This document shows, piece after piece, positions 56,050 through 64,000 of a stretch of 64,000 nt of DNA (position 1 is its first letter; each line of letters begins with the position of its first letter). The stretch is from Cyrtodaria siliqua (lineage: Eukaryota; Mollusca; Bivalvia; Adapedonta; Hiatellidae), in the NCBI GenBank assembly GCA_037043455.1, contig JAWPHD010008253.1, positions 1 through 64,000 of the forward strand, in the 5' to 3' direction. Under the pieces are notes generated by a model that was not told where the DNA came from, did not search any database, and saw only the letters and a list, made by a program, of their open reading frames with translations. The translations under genes were made by a program, and so were the position numbers.

Positions 56050-56970
56050 AGATAAGATGCAACACTTAAGTTTGATTTAAACTCCACTTTAATATGAAAT
56101 TTAATGGAATATTGTTGAGGATAAATGTGGTTTAGGAAACACTGTTGTCCACTAAAATTTCACTTAAACTCCACTTTTACATAAAATTTAATGGAATTTT
56201 ATTGCGGATAAATGCGGTGTAGGAAACACTGGTGTCTGCCTAAAATTCACTTAAATCCCACTTGTATATGAAATTTTATGGCATTTTGTAGAGGTTAAAT
56301 AGGATGTAGGAAGCACTGTTGTCCGCTAAATTTTCACTGAAATTCCACTTTTACATAATATTTAATGAAATTTTATTGCGGATGAATGTGGTGTAGGAAA
56401 CACTGGTGTCTGCTTAAATTTCACTTAAACTCCACTTTTATATGACATGTCACGAAGTTTTATTGCAGATAAATGTGATGTTTGAAACACTGCTGTCTGC
56501 TTAAATTTCATTTAAACTCCACTTTTAGATGAAATTTAATGACATTTATTGCGGATAAATGCGATGTAGGAAACACTGGTGTCTGCTTAAATTTCACTTA
56601 AATCCCACTTTTATATTAAATTTAATGGAATTTTGTCGGGGTAAATGTGATTTAGGAAACACTGTTGTCTACGTCTGATGTACGAAAAGGGTCAAAAGCA
56701 CTTGTTCAGATGCGTCTGTAAAATTTTACAGATGCGGCTGTAAAAAATACAGATCCTGCTATACATTTTACAGACACACACCTTTACATGAACTTTAATG
56801 AAATTTTATTTCGGATAAATGTGATGTAGGAAACACTGTTGTTTGGTTACATTTCACTTAAACTCCAAGTTTATAAGACATTAAATGGAATTTCGGTTGC
56901 AGTTAAATGCGGTGTTGGAAACCCTGGACAGTGCGCCTAAATTTCACTTAATCTCCAATTTTATATGAAA
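56050..56970. repeat. Tandem array, about nine to ten units of roughly 85-95 bp
   Basis: The core of each unit is AAATTTCACTTAAACTCCAC, TTTTATATGAAATTTAATGG, AATTTTATTGCGGATAAATG and TGATGTAGGAAACACTG. One interval (56670-56780) is replaced by an unrelated segment rich in TTTACAGA. No coding potential. Confidence 0.8.
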
Positions 56971-56997
56971 TTGATATAGTACTGTAGTTCAAAAAAG

Positions 56998-57075
56998 TAT
57001 GATAATGGACCTTTGGAAACGGCCGAGCACGAACCATACGAAATATTGCAGTCTCGGTTTGATTGAGACTGTTCA
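56998..57075 (-). repeat. Hairpin-rich dispersed repeat, fragment
   Basis: GTATGATAATGGACCTTTGG through CAGTCTC/GAGACTG, truncated before the second stem. Confidence 0.6.
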
Positions 57076-57195
57076 ACTCACGCACAAACTCAGATTCATC
57101 TAAGCATATATCAGCATAGACCCTACCAATTATAGATGTAATATTTATAGCATAATGATATATAGGGTCCTATAGAAACCACAGCGTCCGAACGC

Positions 57196-57430
57196 AATGG
57201 CATCGTAGGTCCGCACTGTACTACAAACAAGGACTTGAAACTACAATGAAAGAGATAAAAAACAACAGAAAGGGTGATGAAGACAGGGTTACCGACTTAG
57301 AACGGTCAGTAGGCAATAAGGCCTACTGGTTAGCTTGAATCGATTTTATATGCGCACAATCCTCGCTATTATCCTGTCTTCAGCGCCCAAATAGACAAGA
57401 CAGTGTAAACAAAACTACATCCCATCAAAA
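57196..57430 (-). repeat. Diverged relative of the Penelope-like 3' module
   Basis: It has the same layout as 57448-57733 (GGGTTACCGACTTAGAACGG, hairpin, then GACAAGACAGTGTAAACAAA), but most positions differ. The hairpin is CAGTAGGC/GCCTACTG instead of CAGTGGC/GCCACTG. Confidence 0.6.
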
Positions 57431-57447
57431 GGATATCTCTAACAATA

Positions 57448-57950
57448 AAGAAGGATAAAAATATCGGACAGGGAAAGCAGCATTCAAGGACGACAGTCAA
57501 CCACAAAACACAAAAACAAACACGCAAACAGACAAACGAAAAGGCAAAAGTAATAAAAAATGCAAACGACATCACAAACACAAAAGGGTTGACAATAGGG
57601 CTACCGCCTTGGAACGGTCAGTGGCAAAGTAGGCCACTGGGGGTTTAAACCGGTTCTAGGGTGCACCAAACCTCACACTTACCCTACTGTCATCCCATTA
57701 AAACAGGACAGTGTAAATAAAGAAATCCCCGCCATGATCTAATCTCTAACCAACAAGGCAGCATCAATAGGCAATACAAGTAAAACACAAATATGCTCGT
57801 GTAAATATAATACAAAAACACAATAGCCTAGAAAGCCACAATGAAGGTACTCATTGACTTTGCAGAAGCCAGAGCAGTAAGAGAATACACCATTAAGGGC
57901 ACGACAAGAAATATCATGGACAAACATCAAACGCCACCGTCCCAATAGGC
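57448..57950 (-). other. 3' UTR of the Penelope-like element
   Basis: The distal part (57448-57733) is the source of the modules scattered at 38921, 47920, 49614, 51232 and 54136. The proximal part (57734-57950) is shared only with 49446-49613. It contains adjacent hairpins ACCG-loop-CGGT and CAGTGGC-loop-GCCACTG. Confidence 0.65.
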
Positions 57951-57951
57951 T

Positions 57952-59330
57952 TTAGGTAGGCGTCATCATAGGGTCCACAGCCTGTCTGGTCATCGTACAA
58001 TTAAAGAGGAAAGCATAGTGGCGAACTGTAAAAGGGTCCACCACCAAGCATGCAGTACGTTGCAAAATAATAGGGTCATAACCTCTTTTGATAAACTTTT
58101 TAACAAGTTTAACAAAGATAGTATGAAAGTGATCATGACCAAGAATCTTACGAAGTTTATAAATCACATCACCATAGAAGTCAGGTTGTGATAGTCCTTG
58201 TCGCAGAAGAGTCCTTAAATTACATTTATATTTAGAAAGAAGATCAGGGTTACGATAATAAAATTTTGCAAAGGTTTTACGAAGTTTATGGTAACGGTAA
58301 CCCTGATTGAGTAACTTTTTAGTTATACAAAGATTACGAATATTAAAGTCCTCAACTCGAGTACAAGCTCTAGAAAAACGAATAAGTTGAGACAGATACA
58401 CCCCATAAGAATTTGCTCGGGGAACATCCCCATCCAAGTGGGGATAATTAACACTGTCAAAGTTAAAATCATCTCTCTTGTCATAGATTTTGCTAATTAT
58501 TTTACCATTTTCAATCGAGAGATCTAAATCAAGAAAAGAAGCGTTATTATCAGATATATTTTCTTAATTAAGCCGAAGTTCTTTAGGATAAATATTATGA
58601 ACCATAGTTGGAAAGAAAGGGTTGTCAATGTTCAGTATGTCATCCAGATACCGAGAGGTGTCATTAAAAGCTTCAATAACATCTGCCTGGGTATGTGGTG
58701 AAAGACTCAACATGAAATCCCTTTCATAGCAAAATAAAAAGAAATCTGCGACAAGTGGTGCACAGTTCGTACCCATAGGGATACCAATAATTTGTCTATA
58801 AACGGTGGTACCATACCTGACGAAAATATTATCTAATAGGAAGATGAGTGCTTCACAAACTTCATAGCAAGTCCACATAGTATAATTGTCTAAACTGCCG
58901 TTAGTGAAAAACGCTTTAATATTATTACATGCCAAAAATGTAGTATTTTCTCTAGCAAATGTTTTTTAAATAAGAGAAATTAGCTTGTCTTTAATAAAAT
59001 GATGTGGTAAGGTTGTATATAGTGTAGAGAAGTCATAAGTACTTATTGATGAAACTTGACCTTTATTGAAAAAATTATCAAGAACGTGTCCTGAATTTTT
59101 TATAGACCAAAATAACTTAATACCAGAATTTTCATAAGTTTTATCACAATATAGTTTAACGTGATTTTAACGGCAGTAAGACAAGAAGTTAAAAGTTTGG
59201 AGATGTTTGTTGTGGTGCAGGCACTAGAATTAGATATAAAGCGAGCCTTATACGGATTTTTATGTAATTTAGGAATCCAGTACATGGTAGGCAGTTTATT
59301 TTGCTTATCGTTTACACCAGCCTTGAAAGT
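57952..59330 (-). pseudogene. Penelope-like reverse transcriptase
   Basis: Reading on the minus strand there is PKLHKNPYKARFISNSS (near 59270), then YDFSTLYTTLPHHF (palm motif A, near 59030), GIPMGTNCAPLVADFFLFCY (motif B, near 58780) and RYLDDILNIDNPFF (motif C, near 58640). A C-terminal basic domain follows (RYHKLRKTFAKFYYRN, near 58300; ILQRTACLVVDPF). Lesions are a TAA in place of Gln near 58967, stops near 58563 and 58440, and a frameshift near 59160. No GIY-YIG endonuclease motif was recognised. The RT blocks resemble Penelope-like elements; another RT lineage cannot be excluded without a tree. Confidence 0.6.
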
Positions 59331-59499
59331 AGTAAAGTAATAAAGTCCACATCCAGAGAAACCAACTAAAGATATACATACACAATATTAAACATCTCAG
59401 GATGTATCCAGAATCGTACTGAACAACCATAGTAGTTGCGGCTAAAGAGAAAACCAATCTAGAGTACGACCAGAAAACCCGAGGGACGAAAGCTCATGC

Positions 59500-60100
59500 T
59501 CCCTTAGTTGGGGTTTCAGTAGGTACAATCATAGAGTCCCAAGAGGTAGTCCAGTCATCGCACAAGTGAAAAGTGAAGCGTAATGACTGACTGTAGAGGG
59601 GTCAATCACTAAACATGCAGTGCGCTGTAAAACCAAGGGGTTATATCCTTTTCTGACCAACTTCCTGATTAAATTTGTAAAGCGGTCAGGAAACCTGTCC
59701 GACCCCTTTAACTTTCGAAATTTATAGACCACATCTCCATAAAATGAGGATTGTGATAGCCTAGTCGCAGAAGTGTTTTAAGGTTGGTGTTGTACTTTTC
59801 CAGCAGGCCCTCGTTGCGGCGGTAGAACTTAGAGAAAGATCTACGTAGTTTGTGATAACGAAAACCCTGCTGAAGAAGTTTACTTGTAATAACTTGATTA
59901 CGATCATTGAAGTCTATAACACGCTCTAGGAAATCGAATGAGCTGGGAGACATACACCCCATATGAGGTAGCACGAGGTACATCTCCATCCAGGTGTGGA
60001 TAGTTAACGATGTTAAAATTGAAATCATCTCTCATCATAGATTTTAGTATGAATACAATCATTTGAAATCGAGAGATGAAGATCGAGAAATGCCTTTTTA
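59500..60100 (-). pseudogene. Second, diverged Penelope-like RT C-terminal fragment
   Basis: It encodes FRYHKLRRSFSKFYRRNEGL and LQRTACLVIDPSTVSHYASL, parallel to RYHKLRKTFAKFYYRN and LQRTACLVVDPFTVRHYAF of the neighbouring copy, at about 60 percent visible similarity. There are frame changes near 59710 and 59950. The RT palm is missing. The two lie head to tail on the same strand. Confidence 0.6.
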
Positions 60101-60175
60101 AGTATATGCGATTTATACTACTTCTCAAGGGGGCAGGCCCGGGAGTGCAGTATAAATCGCATACGAGAAAAATAT
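60095..60175. repeat. Imperfect palindrome, second copy
   Basis: ATATGCGATTTATACT and its inverse AGTATAAATCGCATACGAG flank GGGGGCAGGCCCGGGAG. The layout matches 45005-45095. Confidence 0.5.
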
Positions 60176-60360
60176 GCTATACAAGTTGTGTACAAGAGCC
60201 ATTTATCCAACAGCGCATGTGCAAGAAGTTTTAGGGCGTTGCAGTTTTCAGTAAAAAAACCAGCTCGATCAAATCAAGAAGTAGCATTAACATCAAGCGG
60301 CATGAGCATGACCCATGATTATTGCAGCCAATCTAGAGGGCGTGAGCGGTAGCTCGCATA

Positions 60361-60960
60361 TGCTTTGTGGTGTGGCGGCAGTAAAACAACTCCCCGCGCT
60401 TGCAGTCAGGACTGTTATTATTCGATCTTTGGAGATCGCTGAGCCCGATACTTATATTTAGTTATCGGTGGTACATTTTCAAATGCTTTTGTTTTCTTAC
60501 TTAATTTTCGATTCGGTGGTTACGCTACTTCGACCGATAAAAGGCTCTGGGTATGTTTAACCACTCATAGGATATGTTGTCTGCTTTTTAATTTAGTCTT
60601 TCGGCTGTTACTTGTGATACGCGGGCTTCATACCCGCTGCTCCCAAGTAGATTCAATTTATTTTGTTTATTTCGCTCTTAGGGGCATAGTATTTTGTTAG
60701 ATATTGGGACCTTACACCGCTGGACATGGGGGAAGAAAAGATCTCTTATGTCCACCGCCATATGCATGCCATCTTCGGGATGGTTAACATTATGTACTAT
60801 TTATTTTACGAATATTGAGTTCTGATCAACCCGGGGCTAGAGGGCGTGAGCTAGCATATTTTACTACCGTTCATGAACAGTCTCAGTCAAACCGAGACTG
60901 CAATATTTTGTGTGTGTCGTGTTCGGCCGTTTCCAAAGGTCCATTATCATACTCTTTTTT
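60361..60960 (+). repeat. Hairpin-rich dispersed repeat, longest copy
   Basis: It contains GTGTGGCGGCAGTAAAAC, stem CGATCT/AGATCG around TTGG (60423-60438) and stem CCGATA/TATCGG. A 400-bp middle is shared with 47173-47575, and the terminal stem CAGTCTC/GAGACTG is intact. The GAGCGGTAG stem is lost by a short deletion near 60850. It ends in a T-run. Confidence 0.7.
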
Positions 60961-61043
60961 CAGTATTTATTAACTGATATCCAACCTGACCTTGGGTTCA
61001 CTAACGGCTCAATACTTGGATTCTTTGATCTCATCAACTCTGT

Positions 61044-61072
61044 CAACAACAACAACAACAACAACAACAACA
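61044..61072. repeat. (AAC)n microsatellite
   Basis: About nine AAC units. The frame 60960-61196 that translates it is not a gene. Confidence 0.9.
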
Positions 61073-61169
61073 TATTCTTTAGTTCACTCAGGTTAGCATG
61101 GTAACAGCATGAGGAAAAGTAGCAGTTACATTTTTTTTCATTGAAGGGTACAATGGTACGATCAAGGTT

Positions 61170-61271
61170 TAGCCACTCATGAACAGTCTCAATCAAACCG
61201 AGACTGCAATATTTCGTATATGTCGTGCTCGGCCGTTACCAAAGGTCCATTATCATACTCTTTTTTTTTTT
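61170..61271 (+). repeat. Hairpin-rich dispersed repeat, fragment with T-run
   Basis: From CACTCATGAACAGTCTC through GAGACTG to CATTATCATACTC and then ten or more T. Confidence 0.65.
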
Positions 61272-61784
61272 AGCATGAGATAAGAGTAGAACGGTACAGC
61301 AGTGGGAGGAGTGAGGAGAGGGGAGAGAACTTGTGATTGGGGGTTAGGTGTAGGGAGTGGAAGAAATATGCGTCCTATAAGTAGTGATATACTACTACTA
61401 CTAATAATAATAATAATAAAACAATAATAATAACGCATGCACAGTGCGTACAGTATAGATAAGGTGACCGACGTAGTGCATCCGCTATCTCTTTCTGAAA
61501 GCGAAAGTGAGAGAATGAATGAATGGTGTTTTACGGCACGTCGACACATAAATAGGTCATATTGTGCGCAAAAACTGATGAAAAATGAAGAAATGAAGTA
61601 TTAATTAAAAATTAATGTAAATATATAAAGATAAAACTATTAAAAAATAAGGGATGATAAGGTGTAATATAAACTATGTATGTAAATCAACGAATGCCCG
61701 TCAACGGGTATATAAACAAGTATATATATATAAGAACACATTACAATGATTTATATAGTCTGATCTCTTTCAGGAAATCTAAAA

Positions 61785-63409
61785 GAAGGCCAAATGCCTT
61801 AAAGCTCTTAACTTACTTAAAGTTGTTGCAAACACTAATTGGGGAGCAGATCGAAAAGTCCTCTTGCGACTTTACAGATCTCTTATCAGATCCAAGCTGG
61901 ACTACGGCTCCATAGTATATGGATCAACTCGCAAGTCGTACTTGCAGATGCTCGACCCTATACATAATCAAGGATTACGACTCGCCTTAGGTGCCTTTCG
62001 TACATCACCAGCCGAAAGTCTATATGTTGAAGCCAATGAACCATCACTGTCTCACAGACGAGACAAATTAGCTCTTCAATACGCCATTAAATTAAAGTCT
62101 AACCCTTCAAACCCAACTTTCGATAATGTTTCTAATCCTAGTTGTGAACCTCTTTTTGATCAAAAACCGAAGGCCATTCGACCATTTGGTCTTCGTATTA
62201 AACCAAAATTAAGAGACACTGAAATCGACCTAAATTTGATTGCCAAGTACAAAGTACCAAAAATTCCACCGTGGACTTTGGAAACTCCAACAATTATTTT
62301 TGATCTTTGTAATAATAACAAATCCAGTACAGACCCTACTGTCTTTCAAAGCAAATTTAATGAAATTAAATCGAAATACAGTAACTTTCAGCATATCTAC
62401 ACAGATGGCTCTAAAGATGGAGATAAGGTAGCTGCAGCAGCTGTTGTTCACAAACACAGCATAAAGACCCGCCTGCCTGATAAGGCCTCTATCTTTTCAG
62501 CTGAACTTAAGGCAATTGAACTTGCCTTAAATTATATTCAGGAATCTGATGATGACCATTTTGTAATATTTTCTGATTCCCTTTCATCTCTTCAAGCACT
62601 GGGTAATATGAAACATGATAACCCAGTTGTGCTTCAACTTTTAGAAAAGTACAATTCTCTTATAATTGATAATGTTATTATTTTCTGCTGGCTTCCAAGC
62701 CATGTAGGAATACGTGGTAATGATAGAGCTGATAGTGCTGCTAAGGCAGCATTATATTTACATGTAACACATACCAAATAACCTTATACTGATTTTAAAA
62801 GTTGTATTAACACATATATTCGTAACTCTTGGCAAGCCGCTTGGGATTTGTCAGTTAACAATAAACTCCATCCAATTAAACCGTTACTCGGAGAATGGCG
62901 TTCTTCTAGTAGACCCATTCGTCGAGAGGAAGTTGTCCTAGCCCGGTGCAGGATAGGGCATACACGTTATACTCATTCATATTTATTACAAGGTGAGCAA
63001 TTACCGGAATGTATACCCTGCTTTGCACCGTTAACGGTCAAACACATCTTATTGGAATGTGTAGACTTTGATCCTATGCGTCAAAGGTACTACAATGTTA
63101 ATACTATGAAAGAGTTATTTGATACTGTAGATTTTAGTCTTGTTTTAGATTTCCTGAAAGAGATCAGACTATATAAATCATTGCAATGTGTTCTTATATA
63201 TATTTACTTGTTTATATACCCGTTGCCGGGCATTTATTGATTTACATACATAGTTTATATTACACCTTATCATCCCTTTTTTTTTTTTTGATAGTTTTAT
63301 CTTTATATATTTACATTAATTTTTAATTAATACTTCTTTTTTTATATTTTTTTTGCGCGCAATATGACCTGTTTATGTGTCGACGTGCCGTAAAACACCA
63401 TTCATTCAT
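61785..63409 (+). mobile_element. I/Nimb-like retrotransposon copy 10, inserted in copy 9
   Basis: The copy is 1.6 kb and 5'-truncated in the RT thumb (GAAGGCCAAATGCC). It contains RNase H, the 3' UTR and tail. The flanking duplication TAAAA lies at 61780-61784 and 63410-63414. The frame 61864-62781 is open through RNase H, then a small change (HVTHTK-stop) closes it; 62848-63240 continues the C-terminus. Confidence 0.9.
61864..62781 (+). CDS. ORF2 fragment: RT thumb and RNase H
   Basis: 305 codons cover LYRSLIRSKLDYGSIVYGS (thumb) through YTDGSKDGDK, SAELKAIELAL, IFSDSLSSLQAL and NDRADSAAK. All four RNase H acidic residues are kept. The stop near 62779 results from a local change where other copies read ISNTKLPYTDFK. 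It is a dead fragment within a 5'-truncated insertion. Confidence 0.8.
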   Translation: MRLYRSLIRSKLDYGSIVYGSTRKSYLQMLDPIHNQGLRLALGAFRTSPAESLYVEANEPSLSHRRDKLALQYAIKLKSNPSNPTFDNVSNPSCEPLFDQKPKAIRPFGLRIKPKLRDTEIDLNLIAKYKVPKIPPWTLETPTIIFDLCNNNKSSTDPTVFQSKFNEIKSKYSNFQHIYTDGSKDGDKVAAAAVVHKHSIKTRLPDKASIFSAELKAIELALNYIQESDDDHFVIFSDSLSSLQALGNMKHDNPVVLQLLEKYNSLIIDNVIIFCWLPSHVGIRGNDRADSAAKAALYLHVTHTK

Positions 63410-64000
63410 TAAAACAAGACTAAAATATACTGTATCAAATAACTCTTTCATAGTATTAACATTGTAGTACCTTTGACGCATAGGATCAAAGTCTACACAT
63501 TCCATTAAGATGTGTTTGACCGTTAACGGTGAAAAGCAGGGTATACATTCTGGTAATTGCTCACCTTGTAATAAATATGAATGAGTATAACGTGTATGCC
63601 CTATCCTGCACCGGGCTAGGACAACATCCTCTCGACGAACGGGTCTACTAGAAGAACGCCATTCTCCGAGTAACGGTTTAATTGAATGGAGTTTATTGTT
63701 AACTGACAAATCCCAAGCCGTTTGCCAAGAGTTACAAATATATGTGTTAATACAACTTTTAAAATCAGTATAAGGTAATTTGGTATTAGATATATGTAAA
63801 TCTAATGCTGCCTTAGCAGCACTATCAGCTCTATCATTACCACGTATTCCTACATGGCTTGGAAGCCAGCAGAAAATAATAACATTATCAATTATAAGAG
63901 AATTGTACTTTTCTAAAAGTTGAAGCACAACTGGGTTATCATGTTTCATATTACCAAGTGCTTGAAGAGATGAAAGGGAATCAGAAAAGATTACAAAATG

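Larger units (their letters stand above)
61514..64000 (-). mobile_element. I/Nimb-like retrotransposon copy 9, split by a copy of itself, continues off window
   Basis: The tail and 3' UTR lie at 61514-61784, and the rest of the 3' UTR and ORF2 C-terminus at 63411-64000. They read continuously once the inserted plus-strand copy is removed. The RNase H region (63323-63949) is open to the window end, with HVGIRGNDRADSAAK visible. Confidence 0.9.

Overview
This window is repeat-dominated DNA from an animal nuclear genome. The mix of elements suggests a lophotrochozoan, most likely a bivalve mollusc: an I/Nimb-like non-LTR retrotransposon with a (CATT)n tail, a Ty3/gypsy element, a Penelope-like reverse transcriptase, a Helitron, TIR elements and satellite arrays. 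The taxonomic call is inference. There is no bacterial or phage gene organisation. Most open frames belong to mobile elements or to their antisense strands.

Positions 1-15720, minus strand: a Ty3/gypsy LTR retrotransposon arranged as LTR - internal - LTR - internal, running right to left. The upstream LTR (13967-15720) is followed by a 19-nt primer-binding site matching the 3' end of a tRNA-Leu, then Gag, protease, RT, RNase H and integrase. Next comes an extra reading frame (7123-8246) with two zinc-finger-like motifs, a serine tract and a frameshifted KCTD-type BTB domain, then a purine-rich tract and a second LTR (4649-6791). That LTR is in turn followed by another primer-binding site and a second Gag-protease-RT body that leaves the window at position 1. 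The two bodies act as filled/empty site controls for each other. They reveal a pogo-like TA element (1585-2787), a TTAA element (5398-6281), a 687-bp non-LTR insertion with a 13-bp duplication (14974-15660) and a 42-bp micro-insertion that is only a retrotransposon tail (10927-10968).

Positions 15721-41040: a nest of one young non-LTR family (ORF1 with zinc knuckles; ORF2 with APE-type endonuclease, RT and RNase H; tail (CATT)n). The copies at 16719-21579, 23003-24227, 24790-29200, 29201-33620 (two joined pieces), 33621-37709 and 39921-41024 lie in both orientations. Several have clear target-site duplications and all are broken or truncated. The copy starting near 24790 has the longest intact ORF2.

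Positions 41040-49780: a decayed Helitron (about 41940-45765) with lysine/arginine-rich protein repeats, Rep and Pif1 helicase remnants; two very short non-LTR tails; a non-LTR copy interrupted by two other repeats; and a tandem array of units of about 100 bp (48176-49075).

Positions 49780-64000: more non-LTR copies, one inserted into another copy of its own family (61785-63409 within 61514-64000+). There are also two diverged Penelope-like RT pseudogenes with a shared 3' UTR module found at several other sites, two further tandem arrays (55130-55570 and 56050-56970), and a dispersed repeat whose hairpins keep pairing while their sequence changes. That repeat and the extra ORF in the gypsy element are the most unusual items here. 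No functional single-copy host gene could be established.
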